Assembly: GCA_008828725.1 (NCBI GenBank)
Contig: MEHQ01001252.1
Coordinates: 62,001 to 126,000 of the forward strand
Origin: Saccharina japonica
Taxonomy: Eukaryota > Sar > Phaeophyceae > Laminariales > Laminariaceae
Length of the DNA stretch: 64,000 nucleotides
Direction: 5' to 3'
Part shown: positions 11,001 through 21,461 of the stretch, one piece after another
Layout: each line of letters starts with the position of its first letter
How positions within the stretch are numbered: the stretch's first letter is position 1
The notes under the pieces: generated by a model
The model's database searches: none
What the model saw: only the letters and a program-made list of their open reading frames with translations
What the model was told of the DNA's origin: nothing
Program-made: the position numbers and the translations under genes

Positions 11001-11004
11001 GATG

Positions 11005-11690
11005 TGTGACGTGGACCTTCAGCGCACAACACTTCGCCAGGCTCCGATCGGTACATCACCAAATCCTCCTGCCTGTTATTGGCTTCCAGCGTCGGCAGCG
11101 TGGCGACCATAGGACCCTCTCGTACGAGAAGGCTCTCAAGCAGACACGATGCGAGAGCATCGAAACGACGATCCGTAAACGACGGCTGTTCTTTGCGGAG
11201 GCCGTGGCACGCCAACACAAGGGGCGACTACCCAGTCGGGGTATGTTCGGGACAATGACGGGTGGGGAGGGACGCAGACCGGGCGGACAACCAAAGGCTT
11301 GGCAGAAATGCCTCGCTGGAGACCTCAAGGTGTTTCGAGCCACCGAGGGGTCCACGGCACAGTCCCCGTTGGTGTTTGGAGTAGAGAACGCAGTGTGGAC
11401 CGTTGCAGCAACTAAGGTGGGCAAGTGGTACAGGGGGGTCCTCGAAGCAGCTGAACGGTTCATGGTCCGGTGGCACAAGAGCAAGGCGGAACTGAGTAGA
11501 CAGCGCCACGCATCCGTTGCGGGGGATGCACAAGGGAATGGGAGGGGGGGGGGCAACAGTCGTAAGGAAACCGCGGTTGATGAGAGCAGGAAGGAGACAG
11601 CCGACAGGGTAGCAAGGTACCAGGCTGACTAGTAAGTCCCGTCTACACTTCCCGTGCCGCGCATCTCTGTAGCTGCTTCGAACGCGGCCC
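11005..11690 (+). mobile_element. 5'-truncated LINE (non-LTR retrotransposon), ORF2 C-terminus
   Basis: A frame ending at 11632 encodes about 200 residues typical of the region downstream of the RT core in non-LTR elements. The segment from L-R-S-V-H-H-Q-I-L-L through H-R-T-L-S-Y-E-K-A-L and the block R-C-E-S-I-E-T-T-I-R-K-R-R-L-F-F-A are followed by G-R-L-P-S-R-x-M-F-G. A basic G-R-R-P-G-G-Q segment and a K-W-Y-R-G-V tail come next. No RT catalytic motifs are present, so only the 3' end of a LINE was inserted. Its left edge abuts repeat B. The 3' untranslated part runs into T-rich DNA. The last 140 bp recur at 12100-12252. Confidence 0.7.
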
Positions 11691-12085
11691 TGTTGTGTTT
11701 TTCGTTTCGTTTTAGTTTCATTGTTACTCTCGTTCTTATCCCTGTGATAAGGAAGAAGTACTACCTGGCTTGGTGGATGGCGAGCTCCGTGCTTTTCCTT
11801 GGTTATTTCTGGTGGTCTTTCATTTCTTTTGTTTTTTGTTTGCTTGGTGTATTGCCTGTCGCAGCTTCTCCAGGGGGGCACGACAGCGATGCTACAGCCC
11901 CTCGCATTGTTATATTTTATTCTATTTATTTATTCATTTATTTTGCCGTGATCGCTTTTTGCCTTTGTTTTCCTGTCCTTCCGTATTTTCCCAGGTTTTT
12001 TCTTTGGTTGCTTAGCTACGTACGTATTCATTTTTTTTTTTTAAAGTTATTTCCTGTTCTCTTTCCTTGACTCTCGTGTGTGGCA
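11690..12085. other. T-rich tract, probable LINE 3' untranslated region
   Basis: About 400 bases rich in T on the + strand (many TTCGTTTCGTTTT and CTTT strings) with long but low-complexity hydrophobic frames. It separates two related LINE tails and resembles the T-rich stretch after the second one (12300-12600). I see no independent gene in it. Confidence 0.4.
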
Positions 12086-12290
12086 CGAAAACGAAACGGA
12101 ACCGAGTAGGTAGGAAGCGCCACGCATCCGTGATGGGTGGCGCCCAAGGGAATGGAGACAGGGGGGGGGGGGGGGTTCGTAGGGAAACCACGGTGGACGA
12201 AAGCAGGAAGGAGACGGCAGACAGGGTAGGTACGAGACCGACTAGCTGGTAGAACCTGTCTGTACTACAGGCACGAACCTGCCTTGGCCG
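12086..12290 (+). mobile_element. Second, shorter LINE 3' tail
   Basis: About 150 bp repeat the end of the LINE at 11495-11640: CGCCACGCATCCG, AAGGGAATGG, a G run, GAAACC...GG..GA, GCAGGAAGGAGAC and GACTAG, at roughly 80% identity. The G run is longer (14 bases near 12165). This is a heavily truncated second copy inserted in the same orientation, or a local duplication. Confidence 0.6.
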
Positions 12291-12660
12291 CCTGGAAGGT
12301 GCTTTTGGTGTGCTCCGGTTGCCTGTCCTTTCCTGTCGTTCCTTAGTCTTGCCCTATTTGCGCTGTTTTTCAGTCCATTTCATTTCGTTTCAGTTCATTT
12401 GATTTTATTGTCTGTCGCATCTCCTCTGAGAGAAGCACGACACTTTCTTTCTTTTGATTTTGTCCTGTTTTTGTTTGGTTGTATGATTGTTGATTTGCTT
12501 TATTATGTTTATGTTTATTCTTTTCTTTTTTTCCTCTTCGCTTTTTTCTGTCTTTTTTTCCTATTTTTTCTATTTTTCTCTTTCATGCACCTGGATTGCT
12601 AGCAGGGTAGGTCTTGCCTGTCGTATATGGCATTGCATTGTCTGCTCTGCTTACTGCACT
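12291..12660. other. T-rich low-complexity tract
   Basis: Long runs of T with CTTTTT and TTTATG patterns. Open frames here are hydrophobic by composition only. It probably is the 3' untranslated tail of the second LINE copy. Confidence 0.35.
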
Positions 12661-12679
12661 GAGCGTCGTATCTCTGTGT

Positions 12680-12810
12680 CGTAGTTTGTGACCACAGAAC
12701 TGGTACCTTTTTAGGATGAAGAATCGGCACGGACACTGGGTGTGCTGGATGTCGGTGGATAGAAAGGAAGGTTTAATGTGAACAACACACACACTGTGCT
12801 GTTATATACC
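12680..12810 (+). repeat. Dispersed repeat family E, copy 1
   Basis: A block with GTTTGTGACCACAGAACTGG, GGATGAAGAATC, GGACACTGG and AACAACACACACAC that recurs, about 75% alike, at 21885-22005 inside the hAT-like insertion. No function was recognised. Confidence 0.55.
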
Positions 12811-13202
12811 GCTTTTACACTACTAACGTTGTTGTAGTGGTTGGGTAGATCGGTTGGAGCGTGTGTCGATGGGTTGGTGCGTACGTTTGTGGGTGTGGGT
12901 GGGTCGGTTAGTACGTGAATGACTGCGTTTGTACCTGTTCGTGGTGGCCGGCCCTGTTTTTTTTTTTTTTTTGTCCGCTACAAGGGCTCCGCGTGGATGC
13001 CGGCATATATATAAAGCAGTGTTGTCAATTTACCTGATCAGTGGATCGCGTTATAGGGTGTGGATCGTGGCCAGTTATTATTTGGTATTTTTGTTTTTGT
13101 CCGCAATACCGGCCCCGCCCTGCCACAGTTCGGGGTACCACTATAATGGAGGGCCCGTGATACATTATCAAGTCACGGGCCGAATCCCGACATAGCCCGT
13201 GA
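12811..13202. other. Spacer with a hairpin
   Basis: No gene seen. It contains a poly-T run (12958-12973), then TACAAGGGCTCCGCG, a string also found directly after the assembly gap at 33276. Around 13146-13181 the sequence GGGCCCGTGA, a 16-base spacer and TCACGGGCC form a strong potential hairpin. Confidence 0.35.
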
Positions 13203-14044
13203 TATTTCAATCTCCCGCGCTGCCGGTGTGACCCCGCTGGCGAGCTCCAATCTCACAGGTCGGCTGCCCGGCCTCGCCCGGATTCTCAGGATTTCTTGCT
13301 TCGTTTTCGTTTGCGCTGTGCCGGCTCCTCCTCGAGGTTTCGAGCCCGCTACGTGCTCGTTCGCCAGCGCCCAGCGAATGCTTTGGGGAGCCGCTCGCTG
13401 TCCAGAATCGGTGTACGCAGCAGAGTCAGCTGTATGCCCTTACCGGTATTTTGATATTTATACCGTTGGGTTGCGTGGATTACGCACGAAGGCTTTTATC
13501 AGGCGCATTTACTACAAAACAGTACGTAGCCATGTTGCAGATTGCGATTTCGGTTTTTTAAAGTTAAAAACACAAAATACCGTCAAGATTCTCGACTTAT
13601 TCTTCTTGAATCTACTCGGCATAACAAATCACCATTCAACACAAATACAGTAAGGAGTAGTGGGTGCCTGCAGTTCATAAACTATGTGTCAAGAAAAGTG
13701 AGCTCAGATTGGCACAAACAATATGAAACTGCAGTTGAGAATCACAGCTCAAGTCCTACACAAACAAGTTAGATCGAACGTCGGAACCAAACTGAAGTTT
13801 CATAACACCGGGAGCCTACTAAACTGTACCTCAAATATGAAATCATCTCGTGACATTTGTGTCGTTCGGAATGGCCCTCGCTGCTATTAATACATCATTT
13901 TCCTTTAAACCAGACAGAAGAGCAGTACATGCCACATACATGTTTGCTCCAAAACGGGAACTATGAAGCATGTGCGATCTCTTTTCACCTTGCGACACCC
14001 CCGGGATTTCAAGCACCCAACATGCCGAAGGGAACCTTGTATGT
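13203..14044 (+). repeat. Dispersed repeat family A, copy 1
   Basis: The family starts near CAATCTCCCGCGC and ends in GGGAACCTTGTA. Other copies lie at 14975-15925, 61001-61590 (internally deleted) and, inverted, 51727-52645, with a diverged piece near 57450-57610. Landmarks are TGCCCGGCCTCGCC, CCTCGAGGTTTCGAG, GGCGCATTTACTACAAAACA, AACAAATCACCATTCAACAC, and a final CTTGCGACACCCCCGGGATT block before the terminal CCGAAGGGGAACCTTGTA. Identity between copies is about 80-90%. No conserved reading frame was found. Confidence 0.8.
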
Positions 14045-14974
14045 GTAGGTACCAAACGGACATTTTCCCGGAATATTTTCACTTTTCACCTCCGGCCGCG
14101 GGTCTTTTCTCGCGCTATCGGCTGCGGGGCACGCGGGGGGGCCGCGTGTACGCCACGGCGCAAGTGCGGGTCCCGGCCGAGGCCCGTGGGGCGTGCTCTT
14201 GGCGTTCAAAGTCGCAAATCCCGGCAAATACCTCAGGGGAGGCGTTCCAACTTGACACCGCCTCGCAGCTACTCTGAAAAACCTGTCGTACAACTGTTTT
14301 TTCATCCCCGGGTATGAACTTTGATGGTTCGTTTTTGACCCGTCGCATGAACGAAACACACAAAGCACGCACCACGCACGAGAAAACAAGGACCACACCG
14401 ACATCGAACAAGGCACGCATCAAGCGTCGTGCAGCAGTAGTTGATACCATGTTGCATACGTCTGCTCTCTCTGGGCTGCGTACAGCAGTAGTAGCAGTTG
14501 TACGACACGCTTGATAATTTATGTAAATTTGTAATTTGTTTCCAATATTTGGGAATCTACAGTACGTAGAGTACAAATACACAGATCTACGAGTACGTAT
14601 ATATGTACATACCAGCATGCAGACTTCGAAGTATCATATCTACGACCTCTTTCTATTTTCCAACGATATCATAGGCCGATCTACACACATAGGAACACGA
14701 GTATTTTGGTACAGAAAGTAGCACTACTGCTGTTCTTTACGGATACATGTCTCCACAGTAGTCTAGGCTACAAACTGCGAAGCAGCCAAGGCGCCGTTTG
14801 TCGAACAGCACAGCACAGCAGTACAGTACTTTCAGCAGAAGAAGCTGCAGACCCCGCAGTGTGCGCGGGACAGCTACGAGTAGCAGGGGGGATCCAGCAG
14901 GCTAGTTATGACAGCTACGAAGCACTAATTTGCTGTGTTCCGTCTCTCATTGTGTATGCGTGTGTGTATGCTTG
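14045..14974 (+). repeat. Dispersed repeat family B, copy 2
   Basis: It directly follows A copy 1 and directly precedes A copy 2, giving an A-B-A arrangement. It is the best preserved B copy here, about 88% like the copy at 60070-61000. It ends in the ATGTATGCCATTCCAGCAAA junction also seen at 60990-61010. Confidence 0.8.
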
Positions 14975-15925
14975 ATGTATGCCATTCCAGCAAAACCTCA
15001 GGTCGTTTGCCCGGCCTCGCCCAGATTTTCAGGATATTTTGCTGGGTTTTCGTTTGCGCTGTGCCGCCTTCTCCTCGAGGTTTCGAGGTCACCATGTGCT
15101 GCTCGTTCACCACCGGCCAGCGGATGCCTTGGGGAGCCGCGTGCTGGCCACAATAGGTGTACGCAGCAGCGCCAGCTGTATAGGCCCTTATACCGGTTTT
15201 TGGACATGCCGTTGGGTTGTGTGGATTACACACGAACGAAGTACCTTTATCAGGCGCATTTACTACAAAACAGTATAGAATGGCCACGACGAGAACAATG
15301 TCGCAGATCGTGATTTCGCTTTTTTCAGGTCAATTCACAAAATGGCGTCAAGATTCACGAGTTGTTCTTCGTGAATCTACTCGACATAACAAATCACCAT
15401 TCAACACAAATAAATACAGTAGTAGTGGGTGTCTCCATTTTAGTTCATAAATTGTGTGCCAAGAAAAATCAGCTCCGATTGGCACGAACATACAAAACGT
15501 TGGTTTAGAAATACAGCTCACCACTGTGGGATCGACTTTAAATCCAACACAAAATAGTTAGATCGACTTCGGAAACAAAAAAGGTCGTTGAGCCTGGACA
15601 CCAAACTGAAGTGTCTTGCACCGGGAGCCCACTGTACCTCAGATACGATATTATCTCGCGACATTAGTTTCTGTAGGAATGGCCGTCACTCCTACTTTTT
15701 TTCCCTTTAACCCCTCAAGAACTGGTCCCATATATTTGGGGATAAACTACTTGGAATTAGTGTGGGGCATTGTTTCCAGTTCTGAATGGGTTAAACGAAA
15801 CAGCAGCAGTCTATGTCACGGTTTGCTCCAAAAAGGGAACTATGAAGCATCTGCGATCTATTTCAACTTGCGACACCCCCGGGATTTGAAGTGACCAACA
15901 TCCCGAAGGGGAACCTTGTAAATAT
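14975..15925 (+). repeat. Dispersed repeat family A, copy 2
   Basis: Same landmarks as copy 1, ending in CCCGAAGGGGAACCTTGTA at about 15925, where satellite-like sequence resumes. The B-to-A junction is the same as that at 61000, showing that B plus A travelled together at least there and here. Confidence 0.8.
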
Positions 15926-15929
15926 ATAC

Positions 15930-16276
15930 CATATTTATAGATGGGGGGATGGGGGTCACGGTTTTCGTCGCCGGGCTATTGGAATTTGCGCTCGCTTTAT
16001 TTTCAAGCCCTAGCCAATCAGCGATCGGCCGGTCGGGCTGGGGTTTGCACACCGTGCGAGACGGTGTTGGTTCAGGGGGTGATTGTTTTCGTCCCCGGGT
16101 GGTCGGAGTTGTAGGGATGATACAGGGGATTTTCAAACAGGGAATGGCGATCTATCGTCCCCGGGTAAGGAGTTGTGGATGCATGGCGGGATTTCCGACG
16201 GGGCGATGATACTCCGTCGTCCCCGGGTGGCTCTGGCTTTGTATACGAGTCCCAGCCAAAAAGCGATCGGCCGGTG
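15930..16276 (+). repeat. 177-180-bp satellite, two units
   Basis: Family C units with GGGTTTGCACACCGTGCGAG (about 16042), TCGTCCCCGGGT (three times) and AGCCAATCAGCGATCGGCCG (about 16012). It is interrupted at 16277 by the mini-LTR element and resumes at 16714. Confidence 0.8.
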
Positions 16277-16713
16277 TGTAGGGAAAGTAAACTAAAAATG
16301 TCGATCAACAAACGCTACCAGAGTTTCAGCCTTTTAAACTCGATTTCCACCACATTTTCCCTCACTAAACCTGACGTATCTCTTCGGTGTAAATCAGGAA
16401 CCCCGATGAGACTCTGAGTATCCAAGTTTTACCTCCGACTTTTCGGTACTGGACTCAGTATGCAATGATCGCATTGTTCTCATCGTTCCTTTCTGGGTGT
16501 TTTCTAAGCGAGTGAGTTTTACAGGTTCTTGAACATGAGATTTTTCCCATTTTTTCCTTTTTATGGGATGAAGGTGAGGATCGAACCATCGACCTCACTC
16601 TTCAGAATCTCGCGTCCTGCCGACGACGCCATTGTACGAGGGAAAGTAGACTAAAAATGTCGATCAACAAACGCTGCCAGAGTTTTAGCCTTTTAAACTC
16701 GATTTCCACCACA
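16277..16713 (-). mobile_element. 437-bp TRIM-like mini-LTR element carrying a tRNA-like sequence
   Basis: Direct terminal repeats of about 75-81 bp (16277-16351 and 16633-16713) begin TGTA...GGGAAAGT and end CCACCACA, so they have TG...CA ends. They differ at only a handful of sites. The tetramer GGTG lies immediately outside each end (16273-16276 and 16714-16717), a candidate 4-bp target duplication within the 177-bp satellite. The interior is about 280 bp, too short for any protein, which fits a terminal-repeat retrotransposon in miniature. Next to the right repeat lies a tRNA-like sequence on the minus strand. It looks whole as a non-coding element. The strand is assigned from the tRNA-like part and is uncertain. 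Confidence 0.55.
16566..16636 (-). repeat. tRNA-like sequence (A and B box) inside the TRIM-like element
   Basis: On the minus strand an A-box-like TGGCGTCGTCGG is followed, 44 bases later, by a perfect B box GGTTCGATCC, which is the spacing of a tRNA gene. A segment TTCTGAAGA sits where an anticodon loop would be (GAA or CTG depending on register), but the anticodon and acceptor stems do not pair well. I therefore call it tRNA-like or tRNA-derived, not a functional tRNA gene. It could be the primer-tRNA-derived part of a mini-LTR element or the head of a SINE captured there. Confidence 0.45.
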
Positions 16714-16975
16714 GGTGTGGCTGGGGTTTCCACACCGTGCCTGGCGGTGTTGACTCGGGGGACCTTGTTTTCGTCCCCGCGTTGTTGGAACCAGGGATGG
16801 GGCTGTATCGTTCCCGGGTGGCGCTGGCTTTATTTTTGTGCCCCAACCAATCAGCGATCGGCCGGTCGGGCTGAGGTTTCCACACCGTGCGGAGCGGTTT
16901 CGACCCGGGGGATCACATTTTTCGTCCCCGGGTGGTCGGAGTTGAAGATATACGGAGGCATTTCCAAACCACAGT
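16714..16975 (+). repeat. 177-180-bp satellite, last block
   Basis: Family C resumes after the TRIM-like element: GGCTGGGGTTTCCACACCGT (about 16718), CCAACCAATCAGCGATCGGC (about 16844), a second CACACCGTGCGGAGCGG (about 16880), ending at about 16975. Confidence 0.8.
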
Positions 16976-17957
16976 AGTATTTCGCTGACATTTGGGTTTT
17001 TGGTATAGGCCCGTGAAGGCTTTTATATTTCGGGACAAATTAGGCAAACAAAAACATGGTGACCGGGCTGAGTTGAGGTTATGTGAACAGTTAGTCTGAG
17101 GCGGTGTTTGTTTGACGTGCACCAATGTTTTAGATATTAGTCTTGTGGCGGTGTTTTCAAGCACTGATTTTGTACACGTGTTCAATAAAGGGTGACTTGT
17201 TTTGATTGAGTTAGTTTGTTTACTACCTGAATTGCTGTAAGGTTTGCTTCTACGGTCAGGCATACTCCACTTGTGGTACATATTGTTGAGGAAGCATGAA
17301 CGGATTGCTAACACTCTTTCAAGTCGCTGAAATACTAAAAAAATAACTTGCGAGTTGAAATTATACGCAACGAGGCCAAGGTCCCCTGCATCACCACCCC
17401 ATATCACGCCCGTCCCCACATCTCGGGCACTTTGTAGTATCAAGTAATATTCATTCAGTAATGGGCCCTCCGCCTGCGCGGTGACACACCAATCACATGC
17501 AAGCCGGTCGCCCTGCCGATCGCATGCAATTTACTACTCCAAAACAGGCACTCCCAAGCAGTACCACGAACACAAATAATTCAAGGTCCCCCTTGAGTTT
17601 CTCACGATCCACAACATTTAATACACTGCTGCCTTCCTCGAGCAACCAGCGAAACGTGTCGGCAACACGTGTGTTTGCCTCACGTCAACCTTCTACATCA
17701 GGGGAAAAAAAAACGATGGCTTCCCGTTTGCGTTCTGGGTCTGGTTCCACACAAACCAGGCCTCCACAGAACAGCACTTTTTCCCGCGATAAGTAGCCTT
17801 AGGGAGCACGACAATACTATCAGGCTTGTTCTCCTTCAACCACTCCCCCCTAGTCTTCGTTGGCTCAAGAAACGATAGCCTTAGCTTGAATGCCACTCCC
17901 ACGCGCGAGACGAGCAACGCTTGTTTCAAACAAAACGCCAAAAGAGATGCTGTACGG
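16976..17957. other. Unassigned region with two unrecognised ORFs
   Basis: A minus-strand frame of 176 codons (16913-17443) overlaps satellite at its 3' end, and another of 146 codons (17693-18133) overlaps the gypsy LTR at its 5' end. The latter's central part (about 17700-17960) is basic and mixed in composition. A + strand frame of 99 codons (17497-17796) is rich in Ser and Thr. None matches a family I know. Because they run into repeats of other kinds, I do not call them genes. Confidence 0.25.
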
Positions 17958-18232
17958 TGGGCTCTGCGGCGTCCGGGGACTATCCTCTGGCATATCCACG
18001 CGTTTAGTACTGATACGTAGGCATGAATGTTCTTGCGTGAGCCGCAACATGTAAGCGCTATTGGGAACGTCGCCGAATACGACGCATATAAAGACACTCT
18101 GTTTCTCTCTGTTATTGATCTAGGTCCATCCACCGAGGCGGGTTTTACAGCGATGCTGGCCCCTGGCTCTTGCTGAGTACCGGGGTGTGGGTGTGAATGT
18201 GTGAGTGACTTGCTTTCCCCGCGAGCACGTCA
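17958..18232 (+). repeat. 5' LTR of the gypsy element
   Basis: About 275 bp, matching 27115-27387 with roughly 25-28 differences plus small indels. Shared strings include GGGGACTATCCTCTGGCATA, TAAGCGCTATTGGGAACGTC and GACTTGCTTTCCCCGCGAGC. The 3' edge ends CACGTCA. A TATAAA-like string (GCATATAAAGACACTC near 18084) may be the LTR promoter TATA box. Confidence 0.85.
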
Positions 18233-18435
18233 TACTACGATCGTATTCTTAGGTCCGTGAGGAATTGCAGAGTTGCGCACCGGCCAGGCGTATCTCCCGC
18301 CGGGTGCGTGTAGTGGAACACAGAGGAGGCCCGGGCGTAGCCCCGCCGTCCCCGGGGTGAGGGCTGTGGCCTGGAGAACCTCCCGTCGCGTGCAGAGCGC
18401 CGACAAAGTGGTGGCTTGGACGTAATCCCGCCACC

Positions 18436-20000
18436 TTGCTGGGAAGATCACCTCAGCGACAAAGAGAACAAAACGAGCACGAACGACACGCGTACTCGTA
18501 CGGGAATAAACGAGGACGTAATCCCGCCGCCTCGTCTGCCACACGCAGAGACAGCAGACGCAGCATGCAGGGATCACCGACACAGAACAGCGGTGGCGGC
18601 ATCGGGGTCGGACGTACCCGTAGCCGAAGCCTTGAATCACAGCCAATATCACGGCCCGCTGAGCAGCCACTGCAGAGTCAACCTGGAGGAACATTGGCGA
18701 CTGGAGGAGTTGACCCACCCAGCGCTGGAGCAGGTGCTGCCGCGGAGCTGGCCGGTAGGGAACGTGGCCCAAGAGTCAGGGTCTCGGATCGGTGGCAGCC
18801 CAGCGCACACGGAGAACACGACGACCAATGGGCCCGTCGGTGGCACGAGGATCGCGCCGATCAGGGTCGTCGGGGCGTGGCCTACCGTACACACGACCCG
18901 TCGTCGCCAGACACGGCCCGAGGCTTCCGCTCGGCTCCCACCCGCAGCAGTCCAGCGAATGCGGCGGAGCTCATCCACGCCCTGCGCGGTATCATACCGC
19001 AGCCCATCGCTCCACGCCTGACGGCGTCCACGGCAGCGGCTTGCGGTGAAATCATCCGGCAGTGGGGTGGGTACGCGCAGCATGGTACACCTGTAGACGG
19101 AGGTATAACAATGCGAAGTTTTACGACCGAGAACACTCTCGCCACCGTCTGCTATCTTGGTGACTTCCCTACCCAAAGCGTTCAGTATACCAGTGATGCC
19201 GACCTTTTCGAGTGTTTACGCTCTGTGGTTCGGCCTTACAACAATATCAGCGAGATGGCCATGTATAGACGCCTGCAGGTAGCGGCCTCCGGCGTTCCAT
19301 CCCCCATCAATGCGAATGATGTACATCGCCATGCACTGACCGCGTGGGAAGCTACTCGTAACGCAGTCACCGAAGCCAACTTAGGCAAGGTATTCGTCGA
19401 TGCCCTATGGCTGCACCGAATGCGGGAAAGCGTCCGCAACGAAATGTTGATTAACGACACACCGATGGAAAACCCCGAAAATCTGAGCCGTCGTGTCAGG
19501 CATCTGGCTGTCAAATGGCGCGAGATCCAGCGCGTTGTCAACGCCGCCTTCAACGACACCTATGGCAGCAGAAGCCGCGGTAGAGGTCGCTATGGTGGGG
19601 ACGGCTCAAACCATCGGGAGCAGTACGAGCGTCTGTGGGCGCCCGGTCGGTCTGAGCCCGCTCGTGGACCGCGCGGACGAGTGGACGACTCCTTCGCCAA
19701 AGAATGCTCGCATTGCTCGCTCACAGGACACCTCGAGCCACAATGTTGGCGACAATACCCCCACCTACGGCCGGAGAGACCGGCAGCCCGTCCGAGCGGG
19801 AACCCAAATTGTTCGGCCCGGGATGGCGTGCAATCCGCTCCCGTCACGCCTAGCGGCGTGGGCCGGCACGACCGCGGGGCTCCGGAGGGTGCAGGCGGCT
19901 CTCCGGGCTGGTCAGCTCCAGCAGGAAAATTCCCCGGCTGGCCGTCGGGGAGAGCGTCCAGGCTGGTCCGCTGTGGGTGGGAGTTCCGCCGGAAGTAGTT
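18436..20000 (+). pseudogene. Gag region of the gypsy element
   Basis: A Gag-like polyprotein part. A disordered Arg/Ser/Gln-rich N-terminus (to about 18940) is followed by a helical capsid-like region with the L-F-E-C-L-R and W-E-A-T-R-N segments (about 19060-19560), then an R-G-R-G basic stretch and a nucleocapsid knuckle C-x2-C-x4-H-x4-C (about 19705-19750). An internal methionine at about 18564 is an alternative start. Gag packages the element RNA in the cytoplasm. It is assigned by the CCHC knuckle and by position upstream of the protease. Confidence 0.8.
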
Positions 20001-20209
20001 CGCACGGGCGCCTACAGCGCTCCTCGGGTGACGCACGCAGGAACCCTCAGGAAGAGGAGGGAACCCCGGCCCAGCGTTCGGGCAGCAGTGGTCTTGGATC
20101 CCGCCGCGTCGCTCGGCCGGAACCCGATCATCTGGAGCCCGCTATGCTCATGGACCACGGGGAGCCTGCGGCTTTGCTTCCCGTGGAGGAGTAGCATGTT
20201 GAAGCCGAG

Positions 20210-20790
20210 ATGCCTCCTGGAGGTGCCGCGGTGAGTCGTGTTCTGTCGGTCATGGATGTAACCGCCGCTTACTCCGATGGTATGCATGGCACCGTGTACC
20301 TCAGTCTGGTGGGTGTCGGAGACGGGTCAGAGATCGAGGGTCGTGTCCTCTTCGACACCGGTAGGCAAATCAATGTCATCAGTCGGGGCCTGTTCGCCCA
20401 GTTCAAGGCGAACTGCCCCTCGAGCCTCCTCAATCAGCGCGCTTTTTCAGTGGTGCTGGCGGACCAAGCGGTCGCGCATGCTGTGGGTACTACCGAGCCC
20501 CTGAACATCACTGTTGCTATTGATAGTGGGATTGCAGGACCCATTCAGTTATCGAGCATTGAGTTAACCGTCCTGGAAGAGGAGGATGATGTTTTGTTGC
20601 TGGGACACCCCACCATGGTTGCCAAACTCGGTATCAACGTCAAACGTATGTTGACAAATTTGCCGGCCCCGTCGCCCCCGATGAAATCCGCTGCGCCGTC
20701 GCGTCCTTGGATGCAGCTCATGGGGCTGCAACCGACCCCGATCCTTCTGAAGTCCTCCTCACCGATAGGGCACCATCTCTGCTGAGCGCT
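20210..20790 (+). pseudogene. Retropepsin-like protease region of the gypsy element
   Basis: The active-site triplet appears in L-F-D-T-G-R-Q-I-N-V-I-S (about 20350), with the flap-side hydrophobic stretch and a D-D-V-L-L-L-G-H-P segment (about 20590) matching the conserved I/L-L-G motif of retroviral-type aspartic proteases. The length of about 130 residues suits a Ty3/gypsy protease. It lies between the Gag knuckle and the RT motifs. Confidence 0.8.
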
Positions 20791-21461
20791 CCAGATGAGG
20801 AATTGCTCGAACGCGTTCGCCTCCTGAAGCAAGGGGTCGAAAAAAGCTGCCCGAGCAGGAATGGGTAGCGAGGCGTTGGGGAAGCTCGTCGACGCCATGC
20901 TGGTGGAATTCGCGCGTAGTTTTGGGGCCGGCCAGCGACAGGAAGATCCGCCAGCGGATGTACCGGCCATGAACGTTCGGCTCCTGCCGCGGGCACGCCC
21001 CGTCCAAGCTCGCGCGCGGAGAGCTGCCCCTGACAAAGCAAGTTTCATCAAACACTTCATGTCGACTTTGGTAGCTGCTGGGATGGTGGTTGCAGCTTTG
21101 GGATCCCTGTATGCCAGCCCGGCTATGGCGGACGTGAAACCGTCGTCAATGCCAGTTAAGGGCACACAGATCGACCGGCAGCTTGGGGAAAGGATTCTGC
21201 GACACCAGGAGAGATTCCTCGCGATTGGGATCCTGGTGCTTTCGAAATGGCCCGAGAGAACGTCCCCGATGGGCCGGTGAAACACCGGATGGTGACAGAC
21301 TACAGTGTAGTCAACTCAGACACGCAGCCGGATTCATATCCCGTGCCGCTGTTGAACGAGCAGGGCCTCGTCTTGGCGAGATGACCATTTTACATGTCCC
21401 TGGATATCTACAAAGGCTTCCGGCTAGGGCTGTGAGTTGGCTGGAGTTCCCGCCTAGTTAT

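Noticed and set aside
11770-12070. Hydrophobic frames as membrane protein genes
   Set aside because: They are products of T-rich low-complexity DNA behind a LINE tail.
17693-18133. 146-codon minus-strand frame upstream of the gypsy element
   Set aside because: It runs into the LTR at its 5' end and has no recognisable domain, so it is listed only as unassigned.
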